Source: Hermatobates lingyangjiaoensis (Eukaryota; Arthropoda; Insecta; Hemiptera; Hermatobatidae). Taken from it: 64,000 bases of DNA. Below the pieces are notes generated by a model. That model was not told the origin of the DNA. It did no database searches and saw only the letters and a program-made list of their open reading frames with translations. Position numbers and translations under genes: made by a program. Each line of letters starts with the position of its first letter. Positions within the stretch are counted from its first letter, which is position 1. Positions 35,141 through 47,878 of this stretch are shown here, one piece after another. The stretch covers positions 1,302,001-1,366,000 of the forward strand of contig JAPFBL010000047.1 of the NCBI GenBank assembly GCA_026182355.1. Reading direction: 5' to 3'.

Positions 35141-35639
35141 TAAACTAGTTATAAGTTAATTGATTGGACGCTCTAATAATTGTCAAACTTAATATTTGAA
35201 AATGACTTTCAACATATATATCGCCGAAATTTATAATATTTGCTAATTCCAGAAATGGTACTGTCTTATACTGTGTATAATTTGAGGGTACTTCTCAGTG
35301 CAAGTACCACCAGAGGTCAGGACTTGTAACGAGGTCCATTCTTATTAATTCCAACAGTTTGCCCTTGAGCAACGCATGGTTTTATGCTAGATAAGCAATT
35401 CTACTAGGACAAGTAGAGCTTTAAAAAATAACTAAACGACACAAATACTTATTTCATTATTATAATGATTTACAATGGGTTGTATTTACAATTAGTCGAG
35501 TGGATGAATTTCAAACAAAGGATATAAAAGCCAATGTAGTTTATATATTTTGAAAAAACTCCTATTAGAGAACTAAAAAATGAAATAATAAGAGAAAACA
35601 AGGAGAAAAGAATCTTGTTTTGAAGATATGAAAAGAACA

Positions 35640-35985
35640 ATGACAAATAAGGGAACAGCTGTTTGTTAAAGAAGTGCTTTTTAAGGTGGCTGAACCAAAA
35701 GGAGATGTTCGTTAGGGTTGCAGAGCAATCAGAAAGTTGTTGGGCCGAATGACTTGGCAGCTGCTGGAAATAAGGATCACTTAATTAGGAAAGTAAATGC
35801 TTTAATATTCATCAAGGAGAGATTGGCGCCTTATAATGGAATTATGACCATTTTGAAACTGGCAGTAATGAAAGCGGGAGGTAGTATGGTAATGAGAGCA
35901 CACGCCTCCAATGACTACCGCCTGCTGTTCAGACCCATCCCATCTCTCATTTCACTGTGCCCTGCCCAACAACTTCTTTAATATA
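35640..35985 (+). other. GC-richer stretch with an 87-codon ORF, unidentified
   Basis: The ORF at 35718-35981 has a more protein-like composition than its neighbours (Ala, Gly, Met, Arg present) but no motif I recognise. It is not flanked by clear splice signals and ends next to a (TA)n tract (35980-35996). It could be mobile-element sequence or a chance ORF. Confidence 0.3.
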
Positions 35986-36120
35986 TATATATATATTGAT
36001 AAAAGTATCGACCATGGAATAGAAACAAAACTATAGTTTTGTTTAGTATAGGACTCGGTCAGTTCTTCAGGTTCAAATTAAACTCTCATTGCCAACGTTT
36101 CGGTATATATATATATACCT
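35980..36120 (-). mobile_element. Third copy of the palindrome-family repeat
   Basis: From GATAAAAGTATCGACCATGG to CCAACGTTTCGG this matches the right outer flank plus arm of the palindrome at 20094-20500 (AAGTATCGACC, GAATAGAAACAAAACTA, GACTCGGTCAGTTCTTCAGG, TTAAACTCTCATTGCCAACG). It lies between (TA)n tracts at 35980-35996 and 36104-36117. The hammerhead region is cut off at the second TA tract. A small palindrome CAAAACTATAGTTTTG is at 36027-36042. Confidence 0.7.
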
Positions 36121-36509
36121 TTTCTTCTTTAAAAACTTTGGTTTTGGTACATATCTTATTACAAATAAAGATACATTAATTTGCAATTTCCTACTATGCA
36201 AGAAATAAGTAAATATCCCTTCATTTATGCAAGAAACGAATACATGAAACTTCTATTTATAGCTGTGACCAACAGGAAAACTTCAAGAAAATAAATTTTA
36301 CATTGACAAAAGTTATAGTAATGATTATTTTTGCCAAATTAAATTAACCAACGAGCCATACAGTTATCCATGTATAGGCTCATATTTTTTTCATTATGAA
36401 TTCAAAAATGTCTAAAATTAAAAATTAACTCTTAAATTGTTTACTCTAATGTAACTACATGTTAAATACACAAAGAATGTAGATTTATAATTATTCCAAG
36501 TAAGTAATT

Positions 36510-37300
36510 GTAGGGGTAGTAATGGAGTGATTAAGTGCCTTTAATAGCCTCTAACACTCAACTCCGACTTTCTGCCTTTACGAGGCTACCCTGTTAATTT
36601 GCTATATGCAGGGAAAAACGAAAGACGAGGAGAAGGTGATCAGGGGCTGGGTCTGACGAACTTTATTTCACAATCCTTCCTAATCCCCACATCTCCTCCT
36701 TTTATCTCAGCCTCAATCTAAGGTGTTATACGATCTGTGCAGAAGGATGGATGATACAGGGGTTACTGTATTATGAACCGAGCCTTAAAGGTACCAGGCG
36801 ACCACTTTGAGTAAATAGCCTTACTTCGGGATGCGATGCTCTGCCGGAGTGGACAAAATACCACCGATAGAGATACAAAGATTTTCCCCTGTATGATACT
36901 AAGGAGATGGAAATCCGGAGGCTATCCTCCGGAAGTCTAGAGGGTCCAAAGCGCTAACTAGTGGGTGCTAACCTCCCACAATTGCGCCTAAGGACTCGAG
37001 GAAGACGGTCCCGAAGAAGGAGAAAGGAAGTTACTTTCTCCCATAACGTAGGTAACCTGAATGGACATTATTAATGATGGTTTATGCAGATTCTACAAAA
37101 AAAGAGGAAGAAACACCTTTGCAACTGCTGAATAAACAACTTTGCTGCATAGAGGTAGGTGATTCGGGACACTCAACAAACCCTAGGAAATCTTTTACCA
37201 CTGGACCCACCAAAACTGCTGAGCTTCTTGGAGGCGTTGAAGCAAACTGCTGGGGTACTTGAGTACAGAAGAGGGGAAATACAATAGTTTTTTTTAAGAC
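36510..37300 (+). other. GC-richer block with stacked strong hairpins; possible LINE 5' region
   Basis: This block stands out in composition. In about 130 bases it has four potential hairpins: TCCGGAGG-CTAT-CCTCCGGA (36914-36933, perfect), GTGGG/CCCAC (36961-36979), GGAC/GTCC (36992-37011) and GGAGAAAG/CTTTCTCC (37019-37041, perfect). An ORF of 62 codons starts at 37074, thirty-odd bases later. A structured leader before a short ORF fits the 5' part of a non-LTR retrotransposon or a structured RNA. I see no conserved protein motif that would settle it. Confidence 0.4.
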
Positions 37301-40300
37301 GCAGTGCTATAGTCACCCTCAAATGAAAATAACAAAAAAAGTAATTGTAAAGCAAAAAAAATATTAAAACAATGCTCACAATCTCCAACAATCCACACAA
37401 TCTGAAAATAATATAAAAAAAATCTTAACCTCAATAAATACCATTGTAATTTAAATAGACATTAATTTTTTTAATAATTTTTTTTTTATTCAAAGTTAGA
37501 TATTTAATTTTGAAAGCCCACCAAAGTTCAATCGACTTTTAAAACGGTGCATTTTAATGACCTTTGGTTTTCAAAAGAAATCTCAATCCCTGAGCGGCTT
37601 ATATTAGGATCTTTTGACTATTGAGCTTTCTAACCACTGGAATATTTTAAGTGGGATTACGTTCATTTAAGGTGTTGCCAGAAAGGTTTGCTTGAAGCCT
37701 TTTTGTTTGGCTTTGGATGCTCCTCTACTACTACTAATTCCAATACTACTACGTTCATTAACTCTTTCATTTCTTTGATGCTCTCATCTTCTGAATGGGA
37801 ATTTAATACACTTGCACATAAATGAAATACTATATAAAATTCATATAATATTTGTTTTAAATTGGTATTTTCTATTTATTATACAAAACACACAATAATA
37901 GGTCAAAAATAGCAATAAGTTAGCTAAATTCTCTGCATTATCCATTGCTATGTTTACTTTAATATGGTATAATTTCTTAAATTTTAGGCAAATTATTCAC
38001 TGTAGGCATTATTAATTACAGTTTTGAAATCTCATTTATAATAGCAAGTGATAAAATTAAGGAAGTTTATTCTATTTTAAAGACATACTTCCATTGATTG
38101 CCTTTTTTCCTTAAGTATCACTAACTTCTTTTTGGCAACGTCCAGCATGACTAATTTAAGATGCGAAAGAATAACCACTTGAAGGCGAGTATTCTCATAA
38201 AGTATATATTTCTTTGCAATATTGAATCTCAAAGTGCATAATTTATATTCAATATATTAAGTCTCTCTTATTCCATTAATATTTGTTGCAAGTATATAGA
38301 AAACATTTGTTATTTTCCACTACTAAGAAGCGTAACAAAAATGGATTTGCATTTCACAAAATATATTATAGATACATTTTCCATGGTATGACATTGTTCA
38401 CAAACTATATTCCGAATAATTAAATGTAAAGTTGTATACTTTTTTGTCACCTGTTGCAACCTGGAATAAGGCCAAGAATTTTTTAGATTGATCCAACAAT
38501 AAAAAACCTATATTTGCAGGTGCCTCATTGTAATAGTTTATAAACTTCATTAACTATTTAAATTAAACGTGTCTAGGAAAATATTTTGAAAATCACGATC
38601 AAAATAAATAAAATTAGTAGATATTTAACTAATAATAATATTTATTGTCTTCTCCAGATGTTATATTGACAATCATTCGTTTATTACATAAAAGTTGAAA
38701 TATTAAAATATCATGAGTTTGAATCATTAGTTTAAAAGAATTTAAAAATTAAATAAAATGTGTATACACATTTCCGACATGACTGGATTTCTTGTTAGTT
38801 ATGTAATTCAAGTTTAACATAATTTTCTGATTAATGTAAAGTCCTTGGCATTTCTTCAAGCTACATATATTGTTATCTGCCAATTAATTTAATTGTATGA
38901 AGTGTAGTTCAACAATAAACAAGCTACTATTTATAGCTCTACCATGTTGGCATAGCGCAAATTCATTTTATATACTGCGACTAAATTGACGCACTAGTAA
39001 ATTGAAAGTGAGTAAGGTTTTTTCTCTGTAATACTATTTCTGAAAAACATTACTAGATAAAATATAGCATTAGCTCTACTGTTCCTATTTGATTTCAAAT
39101 AAAGAGTAGTCAATACAATTATTAAAGCAGTTATTTTTTAAAGCTATACATTTTTTAAATCTACTTTTTTCTATTACTTGGTAAATTTGATAAACATATA
39201 ATTCTCTGAGAGAAAAATAGTGTATTGATCTATCAGCCAAGAGAACTGTTAAATATATGTGGAGTATAGAGTGTGGCAAGAATGTACTGCTAGGTGAACA
39301 AATAGCACTACTTAGCTTTACAGAGGCCAACCTGAGTTCAATGCTACAATTGACTCTGCGGTACAACCCAGACGGAATGAAGTAGTAGAGAAGCTGTTAA
39401 GAATTGGTCACAGCAGGTTGACTCACGACTTCCTTCTTATGGAGGACGATAGACAAATAAGTAACTATTACAATGTGCCATTAACAGGACAGCATATTGT
39501 GGTGGAGTGCTCGTTACATACAAGGTCAAGAGAAAAATCAGGAGTGCCCCCCCCCCCCCCCCCCCACGAAACTAACATTATCTCTAAAAACAGGAAAACA
39601 TAAAGAAATTATAAACTTTTTTAAAGAAGTTCACCATTTTTGTGTAAGTCTAAGTTCCAGACCTATCAGGTGTTATGTCTGGATGGGATTGAACTGAATG
39701 AACATAGCGCTAACGTCTCCAAGGTGAAGCGCTAGGGAAAAATAAGTATATTGTTTTCAAAACATTTTAAAAGAGCTTGGAAAACACTTTATGCCAAAAA
39801 CAGTACTAGCTTCTCCCTCTCAAAGACTAGAAACATGAAATCTAATAAGGTTTTTTATATTTACATGATAACGAATGTCATACACTGATATTTTCAAATA
39901 TCCATTTATCCCTATAATCAGTTGATGTGTTTTACTCCAATAATTTAATTCTATAAAGATCAAACTAACATTTTATGCAAATTAAATTGATTTAAGAAGT
40001 CAATATAACAATCTATAAAGAATAATAAATTGAGTATATTAGCCCATTACCATATTAAAAAAAAATGAAAAAAACATCTATTTCCAACGATTTAATAGAA
40101 TTAAATGCAAGAAATAATTATAATTATTGCAAAATTAAATTCATAAAATAAAAAGTTATTAAACCTTATGAAACTGTTTTATAATATTATCTTTAATTTA
40201 TTATGAATCTTCCACAAGTCTCAACAAATTTCACAATTCAGTGGAATGTTTCATTTGAGAAGTAAAATTTTATCTTTTCTCTGTAGTTGCAATTTATTAA

Positions 40301-43300
40301 TAAATTCAGAATTTCTAACTATACTTGATCTAGTTAGGTAAAGTGAATATGATATTCATGAAAGAAGATAACTCCTTTATTATTAAGTTCATTGCTGTTT
40401 ATTAATTTCGTATGTACACTCCGAAATGGTAATAGGAAATAATTGAGTGTATAACTTACTATGTAAACTGTACTGCATTTTGTTGATGAAGTATCAAATT
40501 AATTGGAGAGAATTTTGTTTGTAATTATTTTGGCAATAATGGAAGAGTTGGGACCTCCTCGTTTCTAAGCAAGTAAATTAAATCACATTAGGTAATATTC
40601 ATTACTTGTGCAATTCGTTATTGTGTGGTATTTACTTATATTGGGGAATTTCAAAAATTACATCTCTACACAAAAAAATATTTAATACGAAAATTAACAA
40701 ACGCGTTGTTTGTTTTCATATTAAACCTTTTTTTTATGGCAGGAAATTTTTGAAATTCCGCAATATTAATTTTGGGGATATTGGGGATATTTCAATCTTT
40801 GTTAAATATGAAATTAAAATGTCATTTTTAATGTACAACTAGAAATAAGTAAATAAATTTAATCAAATTAGATTATACTTGAATATTCAGACAATGCACT
40901 ACAAATACATGGAGGCCATTTTTAATTTTCTAACTATAACTAAATAAATTAAATAAAAAATTATCTAATATTTGTGGAACAGGAAATACAGACACTTGCT
41001 CTCTGACGATGTGTTGACGAAAGTCCTTAGAGCATTGTTTCCAAATTAGTTTCATTGTGGTAAATTAATCCATATATATATATAATTCATAATAGATAGT
41101 GAACTTCATGTAGGTGTCCATAATCAGCCCAGAATTCTTAAGAGTACATAAACATGTAAGAGCAATGAGCTTCGTAGAATAGATGTCTACATCTGCGATT
41201 GTTCTCAAAAACTTTTAATAAATGCTTTAGGGTGACGAAATAATTAATGTTGTTATCTATAGATACAACAATGTTTTACCAAATTTTCTATGTTGAATGC
41301 TAATTCTTTTGTTCGACGCAATTCATCAGCAAATATTGCCCTGATGTAAACGATTAATATTTCACTGGATTAATAAAAAAAATATCTATTTCTAATAAAA
41401 TTATCACATTCTAAGAATAATAATTATTGGGAATAATCTGTAAATAACCTAAGTAACACAATATTGAATGTGTAGAATTGAATAATAGAATAATAATTAT
41501 AAAAAAATGCTGTCTACATCGGATTTGAGTCATAGTTGCTACTAATAAGATTTTTAATATACACTGAAAAAACTTATTAAAAAAAGAACGTGAAATTGAA
41601 AATGATTTTGTGTTATTTATATATTATTAAGTTTATGGTAATTGTTAGTACCACAGAGGTTATCAAAACATCATTTTAAAACACAAATCTGCCATACCTC
41701 CTGAATTGTTCTACATGTCCGATTGGATTTGCATCTTCAAGTAGAGCTAATCATACTAAATGAATTCTGAGTTGAAATACCTGTTTAACAAATAATAGCA
41801 ATATATGCTTGATTTTCCTGATGTTATTAAATTTTACGTAGGATCTGATTTCATTCTTTCTCAAAGTATAAATTCGGTGATGATAAGTTCAACTTGAAAG
41901 TGCACTACTTGCGAAACAGATCAGGTATCTATAACCATTATTCCCAAGTATGACGCATTTGTATTATAACGTCCACATCATAATATAATACAATATTATA
42001 ACATAGTATTATATTACAATACTATAAAATGTGCTCATAAAAAAATCTCATCCAAATTTTATTGTTGAACAATAACTGATTAAAACATTGATTTTTGGTA
42101 TTGATTTGTGAAATGATTTGCGATACTTTGGCCTACTTGTCGTGCTTGGGACATGTTTGCAACATGATGTAACACATGAAATGTGGTGACACGTAGCACA
42201 CATCTAATTGATTACTTTCTGCCACTGTAGTAACAGTTATTGTTTTCATTTAGAACTATATTGAAGAATGGGTGGCTATAAAGTGCGATCACTTGGTGTC
42301 TAAAGTGCCACTTAGGATGTCCAATATTGGTTAAGTGGTATGGCGTGACCTGCGCCTCTCTGCAGACCCTAGATATCTTGTACTCATTTTCAGATCCGCC
42401 CCTCCCTTTATCGCGTGACTCGGCCAACTCAAAGAAAACCGCCTAATGACAGCCCTTTTTCACTCACAAAACTCACCGCTTTCCTTTCATAACAATTACA
42501 ATAGAACAAGCTTCCCTAATATATTACTTCTTACGGTTGAACAAAAGCGCCCACCAGTAATACAAATGGATCTTTTATTGAGGATTCATCGTTCAACCAA
42601 TCCTTCTGCCAGATTTCTAAGTTGTTCAGCTTTTAGTTCTGACAAACCACACCTCAAACATGAAGAAGATACATAAAATTGGAACATTTTTCATATATTA
42701 TTTCTTCTATAAATATCAAGAATTATTTCACAAATGATAAAAGACTTCAAAGTCAACATAGTTCCTACATTTACTTTTTATAAATGAAGGAATCCATTAT
42801 AATTTTTTTTTGCAATTACGTTTTATTAATTACCTATTAAGTTCAATTTATAGTTTGCTCATATAAACAACCAGTGGTAAGGAATTTTAACCAATAAACC
42901 TCTAGAAAAAAAATTTATGACAAGAGGAAAGGTAAATACAAGAATTATTTTGCTTGGGATTGCTGATAACATTCTATAAACTAGAAACCAGCTATAAGTT
43001 ATCGATAACTTTTAAGTATTGATATAGAATATGTATTTTTAAGTCAGAAGTTGAAGGAATGCTATTAACATATACAGCTGCCAATTATAATAATTATACT
43101 ATGGATACAACCATCCTCATGTAGAGGAAAAGCCATAATGAAATAAACAAAATATATTGTTTAAAATGCTGAAAAATAAAAAAAATAGTAAACAATGTTT
43201 TATAAAATAGTAGTTATAAAACAGATGTTGTATTTTTATTACCCATAATGTTTATTTATCATCACCTTTACATCACCTTTGTTAATTTAACTTTAAATAT

Positions 43301-43598
43301 GGGAAGATTTTTTGTTAATGTATAAAGGATTAGTTTATTTTGTACTATGAGAATTACGTTATAAACATATGCATACGTTTTAATGGAACAAAATTATTCA
43401 GTTCTGCAACAGTGCCAAGTTTGGTGATGGTTAATGTTTTAATTACTTTTATAATTAGTGTATGCCGTTAAATAACTTATACTGATATATTCATTTAAGC
43501 AACAACTAATTCTCAGAATGTTTCAGTATAATATGTTTTTTTCTCTCTTGGTTTCTTCCTCTTGTTCAGGTAACTATAAGCATTATGAAATTATATAG

Positions 43599-43600
<2 letters not shown>
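37300..43600. other. Long AT-rich spacer with a poly-C tract
   Basis: About 6.3 kb without a supported gene. It contains the C19 homopolymer at 39547-39565. At 37500-37800 the minus strand has a weakly coding-like stretch (SEDESIKEMKELMNVVVLEL and following) that breaks into several frames. The ORF at 42446-42676 and its surroundings (42200-42680) are slightly GC-richer but unidentified. Confidence 0.5.
39547..39565. repeat. Poly-C tract, 19 bases
   Basis: Nineteen consecutive C residues, the longest G/C homopolymer in the window. The overlapping proline-rich ORFs at 39418-39697 are by-products. Confidence 0.95.
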
Positions 43601-43601
<1 letters not shown>

Positions 43602-43639
<38 letters not shown>

Positions 43640-43668
43640 CGTGCGTATGTGTGTGCGTGTGTGTGTGA
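43602..43668. repeat. (TG)n microsatellite with CGTG interruptions
   Basis: About 33 dinucleotides of alternating TG, including a GCGTGCGTGCG variant block. Alternating purine-pyrimidine of this length can adopt Z-DNA. Confidence 0.95.
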
Positions 43669-44347
43669 GTTTAATGTTTACAGTGGATATATCAAGTAAT
43701 CTGAGACGATAACAAACATCCATGCAGTGTGAACATTAGTAATACATGAAAATCAGTTATTCATTCTTCAAGCATTGAATCCTGTTTTTTTTTAAAAAAA
43801 ATAATCAGCTAGAAGATTAATAGTAATAGATTAAACAACTGTTGGATATGTTGTTAGACTAGGCATCTGCTGACGTGATATGACATAAGCCTGTCAATTA
43901 AGGCTGAACTAACAATGGCGTCTGAGGTGCACAGACGCCACTAGTACTGTCATAAATTAATAATAGCCACTGTTCGGGAGCTGTCTTGGACAATATGACG
44001 TGTCATCAGAGAAACAACCCATTAAGTTTATGTAGCTCCAGTTATACTGATACTGAAGCAGTATTATTTTACATTCATTCAGCTAAAGGATATATTCATT
44101 CAAAATTTCAATTTACTTATGTGAACTAAAATAAATTTCATAATGATTATGAGTATATTTGCAAATGTTATATATACATTGTGATTTTATTAGGCAGAGA
44201 GTTAAGTTAAAAGAATCCGTATTTCATTTTAAATGCAACATTTTTTGGCCAAGAACGGTTTTTATTATTAAGTGATTATTTAAGAATAGTCACTTACTAA
44301 CAGTTATTTACAAGCAGTTATTTACTATAATTGCCTTGGAAATGACA

Positions 44348-44520
44348 GCAGGAGTGATGACAATATACGCTCTTCAATATTTTGATCTCGCCATCATCAG
44401 GAGAAGAAGAAGAGACATGAATTGATGTTTGCCAACCAAGCAGAACTCATGTTCTTTTACTTTCTCTCCTGATGCCTAAGAGGTCAAAATATTGAAGTGG
44501 ATTGAGTATTGATATTACGT
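44348..44520. mobile_element. Fold-back hammerhead fragment
   Basis: Left arm, minus strand: CTCCTGATGATGGCGAGATC followed by AAAATATTGAAGAGCG. Right arm, plus strand: CTCTCCTGATGCCTAAGAGG followed by TCAAAATATTGAAG. Both descend from the GAAATATTGAA family (compare 46953-47005) and both have A in place of the first G of the GAAA box, so both should be inactive. Confidence 0.6.
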
Positions 44521-45222
44521 GTTCAAATCTTCTAATCGTTTCATATGCCGTCCTAATTGAAACTTGAAATATGTCCATTTATCCGGAGTCCATTTATCTG
44601 GAGTGCTTCTATTAGAAAAGAAACCAAGTATAAATGGACAGATTTCAAGTTTTAATAGAATTTTGAAGCTATCTGGAGAGGAATCGGCCAGTAGGAATGC
44701 TCATGATAATTGATATTAAGCTTAGCATTAGGGACAAAAATCCATGGACTTGTCTAAACTGTAACCTTCAAGCTAGCATAGCCTTACCGTAACCACCCTT
44801 ATTAATATATCATGCATGTCGACTGCGTTATTGTTCATTGTGAAGTATTTATACTTAGTTATTACATAGTTATATAGATGTTTAAATTTCTAGTATTAGC
44901 AAGTGAAGTTAAGAACACCCTGAAGATGGTCAACGATGACTGATCGTTATGGACGATCGTTATGGACTAAGCTTTAATAAAATATGGAATAATGAAAATT
45001 AAAATAATATTGAGATACAAATAATAATATTAATAAATAAAATACTAAATAATTAAATTATAGAAGGTAAAAAAGGATAATAGATAATATGCACTAAGAG
45101 GGTCATTATTTGATTATTTATTTTTACTACTTAATATAATGAAGTAATGTGCATACCCTTTTAGAACTGCAGTCACCAGCAACCTGAAAAAAAGGAAACA
45201 AAATATTAGGTACGTCATTTAC

Positions 45223-45227
45223 TGTGT

Positions 45228-45262
<35 letters not shown>
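45223..45262. repeat. (GT)n microsatellite
   Basis: About 20 GT dinucleotides. Confidence 0.95.
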
Positions 45263-45264
<2 letters not shown>

Positions 45265-46685
45265 AATTGAAAACGCCGCAGTCCATACTTATTTGTATCT
45301 TTTTACGAAATTTATCACAACATAGATCGAGTCTCTTAAAAGTAGTTTTTTATATAAACTTTTATATAAAAGTTTAAAAGAAAAATTGGCGTTTCATATT
45401 TACTTAAACAGTCTAGAAATATCGCATCATACAAATTTTATGAAGTGTAATACGAGTATTTTAGGAAAAAACATCACACACAAACTTGCAATTATTCAGT
45501 TCTACTTTCATATGATGCATTCTCAGATCAAGTAACACTAATATTCGTTTTGTTAGCTAAAGCAAGGATCAACAAAACATTATATGTTCGAGCAATACTA
45601 ACTCATCGTATGGTTTACCATAATTCTACTGAAATATTAGTAGAAATAATTAGTAGATTAGATTAGTGTAATAATCAATAGGCGATTGAGTTACTTGTTT
45701 TTTATGTACACTATGAAGTTAGATATTTCAATTTATTAGTGCTATTTAATAATTAATAGTTATGTTTGAATAGTTGTTTAAGACAAAGTTAAATAACCGT
45801 TGTATACCATGCTGTAATACCTCTTCAACCAGGGTTGCAGACACCGAACCGGTTTCACACATTCTACATCTTCAAGAAGAACAGTGTACTACTTCTTAGG
45901 ACAGTTTCCAACAACGTGGGAAACCGGTCATATGTCTACTATAATGTTTCACTAGATATGACAAATTTCTGTAATATGTTTACAAAGCTCTGTGGTACTA
46001 CGAGTATATCTACATGTGTTTAACAATTTTATAGTGTAGTTTATTATAAAATAAACTGTATATATTACAAATATAAAGAAAATTACCCTACAATACATTC
46101 TGTAACTAATTAATCAGGTTGCTCTCGTAGAACGTATTAAGGAATTATACTTTTCCTTTTTTTTATGAAAATTAGTTTTTTCTACTTATAAGACTATAAA
46201 CCCTTTAAGTACAACCCCACCAATATGATTTCATGTGACGACGGTAAATCAAGAAAATCTTTTTTAATAAAATATAAGAGGTATATTCAATATTATTTTT
46301 TTTTCTTTTCAAAACTCATTAAAATATTAGTCAAAATAAATTAAGAATAGCATTCAGTAAATCAATTTTCTTGAACAGAACTTATAACCATCAGATTTTA
46401 TCCCTTCCTGATTTCATTGGATTTTATATCTTATCTATCACTTATATTAGAGATACTACTTTTATTATCAAAGATTGGTAAAGTTTTTTGAAATTATGAA
46501 ACAAAAATTATATTTCATATTATCAAGTTGGGTGTAATAGATGAAATTGTTGTAGATATTTAAAAATGTCTTTAGTTTGTGTAGGTAGTTGTTAAATGAT
46601 TATGCTATATAAAATAATTATACGGGATATTGAGGATTATGACAATATCAATTGTCATGCAGGCTATAGAGTTGTATGGGAACAG
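45263..46685. other. AT-rich spacer, nothing recognised
   Basis: No supported gene or repeat-family match. The ORF at 45835-46023 is unremarkable. Confidence 0.5.
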
Positions 46686-46889
46686 AATTAATTAAATGAA
46701 TAGCAGGGGATGGAGCTTTGCAGATAGCAGGGAATCTGTCAGGAATACAGGCACGCACAGTGGGTCACACTGCTCTCCTCGTGCACTGAGTGAAGCTACT
46801 TACTACCTCCGTATCTCTCTCATACAAACACTGTCTATCACTTGCTGTGTCGTACATAATCTTCAGATATTGATGTATGCACAAGACCT

Positions 46890-47141
46890 TCTCATATATA
46901 TATATAACAATTAAAATAAGCAGTGACACATAAATAGAAACACAACAAAGACTCACTTTTCAATATTTCGACCGTAATGGCGGTCGTCCTCAGGAGAAGA
47001 AGTGAATTGACGAAGGGACGACAGTCAACTTGTGTTTCTACTCGTGTTGTGTTTCTGTTTATGTGCCACTGCTTATTTTAATTGTTATTTGTCCTGCCGG
47101 ACCGTTTTTCGTTTATCATGGTATATATATATATATATATT
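46890..47141. mobile_element. Fold-back PLE repeat between two (TA)n tracts
   Basis: Arms ATAACAATTAAAATAAGCAG (46904) and its complement ending at 47088 extend for about 45 bases on each side. The right end continues TTGTCCTGCCGGACCG and TTTATCATGGTATATATA, matching the inverted sequence at 10385-10420. TA tracts flank both ends (46890-46903 and 47121-47141). The hammerhead lies in the left half on the minus strand. Confidence 0.75.
46953..47005 (-). ncRNA. Near-complete hammerhead ribozyme motif
   Basis: The minus strand has distal stem I TCACTT (with AAGTGA), proximal TC/GA pairs, core CTGAGGA (46987-46993), one extra C, and stem II GACCG/CGGTC (five pairs, six-base loop). GAAA (46966-46969) follows, with a one-pair stem III (A-TA-U) and U at the cleavage position (46962). 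All core bases fit the consensus. The single-pair stem III is at the lower limit described for retroelement hammerheads. Confidence 0.75.
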
Positions 47142-47179
47142 CAAAATCGAAGAATAGCAACACACAGAGTAAAGAAGCA

Positions 47180-47213
47180 TATAATTTCAAATTTTCGGGT
47201 AATCCATCTTCAG
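47180..47213 (-). ncRNA. Hammerhead-like motif with a short stem II
   Basis: The minus strand reads CTGAAGA (47207-47213), T, GGATTACC with one extra C, then GAAAATTTGAAATT. The core boxes are intact, but stem II is only two or three pairs. The sequence right of it (47220-47280) is not shared with other families seen here. (TA)n tracts lie on both sides (47121-47141 and 47301-47326). Confidence 0.5.
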
Positions 47214-47542
47214 GAGGAAAAATAAAGGTTGACCAAGCACGTTGTAGACGCAACGGCAAGTAACCGACCCGGCAGCCCCGTTTTTTAAGTCAACAACATA
47301 TTTATATATATATATATATATATATAATAAATGAAACCATCCATTGGACTTTGTATAAAAAGTAATACTAAAGCAACACAAATATAGCCACAACATATAA
47401 CTAACTTTGTCAATCGTCACCACCGAGATGCGATGTGTAATGGAATGGACACGTGGGTGAATATTATACATGTACAAAAATGTGTATATTTAGGAAGCAG
47501 ACCTTCATTTATTCATTTTCTGTTCAAGTTAAATCTGCAGTT

Positions 47543-47872
47543 AAGGGGTCGGGCAGTTAAGTGGTTACGTGGTCGCCTCTGAACTGATAGGACCGGGGTT
47601 CGATCCTCACCTGGCCATCGATTTATTCACGCGGGAGGTGAATAAATCTGAGCGCGTCGTCCCTCGGAGTAGGACGTTAAACTGTCGGTCCCGAGCCTGT
47701 ACGATGTCAGGTAATATTTAAAAATCCCTACTCTAAATACACTTGAGTTAGGCAAAATTTAGGACTCCCACTGTAGAATCAATCTTCATTGTGTGGTATC
47801 ACAAAGGGCAAATGCTCGGCCTAAGTGTGTTCCCTTGTGGAACTACCACTGCAACCTAACCTAACCTAACCT
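47543..47872 (+). mobile_element. Full-length tRNA-derived SINE with target-site duplication
   Basis: The insertion is flanked by AAATCTGCAGTT (47531-47542) and AAATCCGCAGTT (47873-47884), a 12-base target-site duplication with one change. The tRNA-like head has A-box-like GGCAGTTAAGTGGTTACGTG and B box GGGGTTCGATCCTCAC. The body has AATAAATCTGAGCGCGTCGT, GTACGATGTCAGGTAA, TAAATACACTTGAGTTAGGC and CTAAGTGTGTTCCCTTGTGG. The 3' end is ACCTAACCTAACCTAACCTA. This is the best copy for a family consensus. It interrupts sequence continuous with the LINE remnant that follows. Confidence 0.9.
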
Positions 47873-47878
47873 AAATCC

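Noticed and set aside
37500..37800. Minus-strand LINE ORF1-like segment (SEDESIKEMKELMNV)
   Set aside because: Only loosely protein-like, broken by several stops, and no zinc knuckle or other ORF1 landmark was seen.
47590..47610. Possible tRNA gene from the GGTTCGATCC B box
   Set aside because: No acceptor-stem pairing and the head continues into a family-wide SINE body with TSDs; it is a SINE promoter.
47852..47873. Possible interstitial telomere (TTAGG-type) tract
   Set aside because: Only about four units, and located exactly at a SINE 3' end as in other copies; better explained as the SINE tail.
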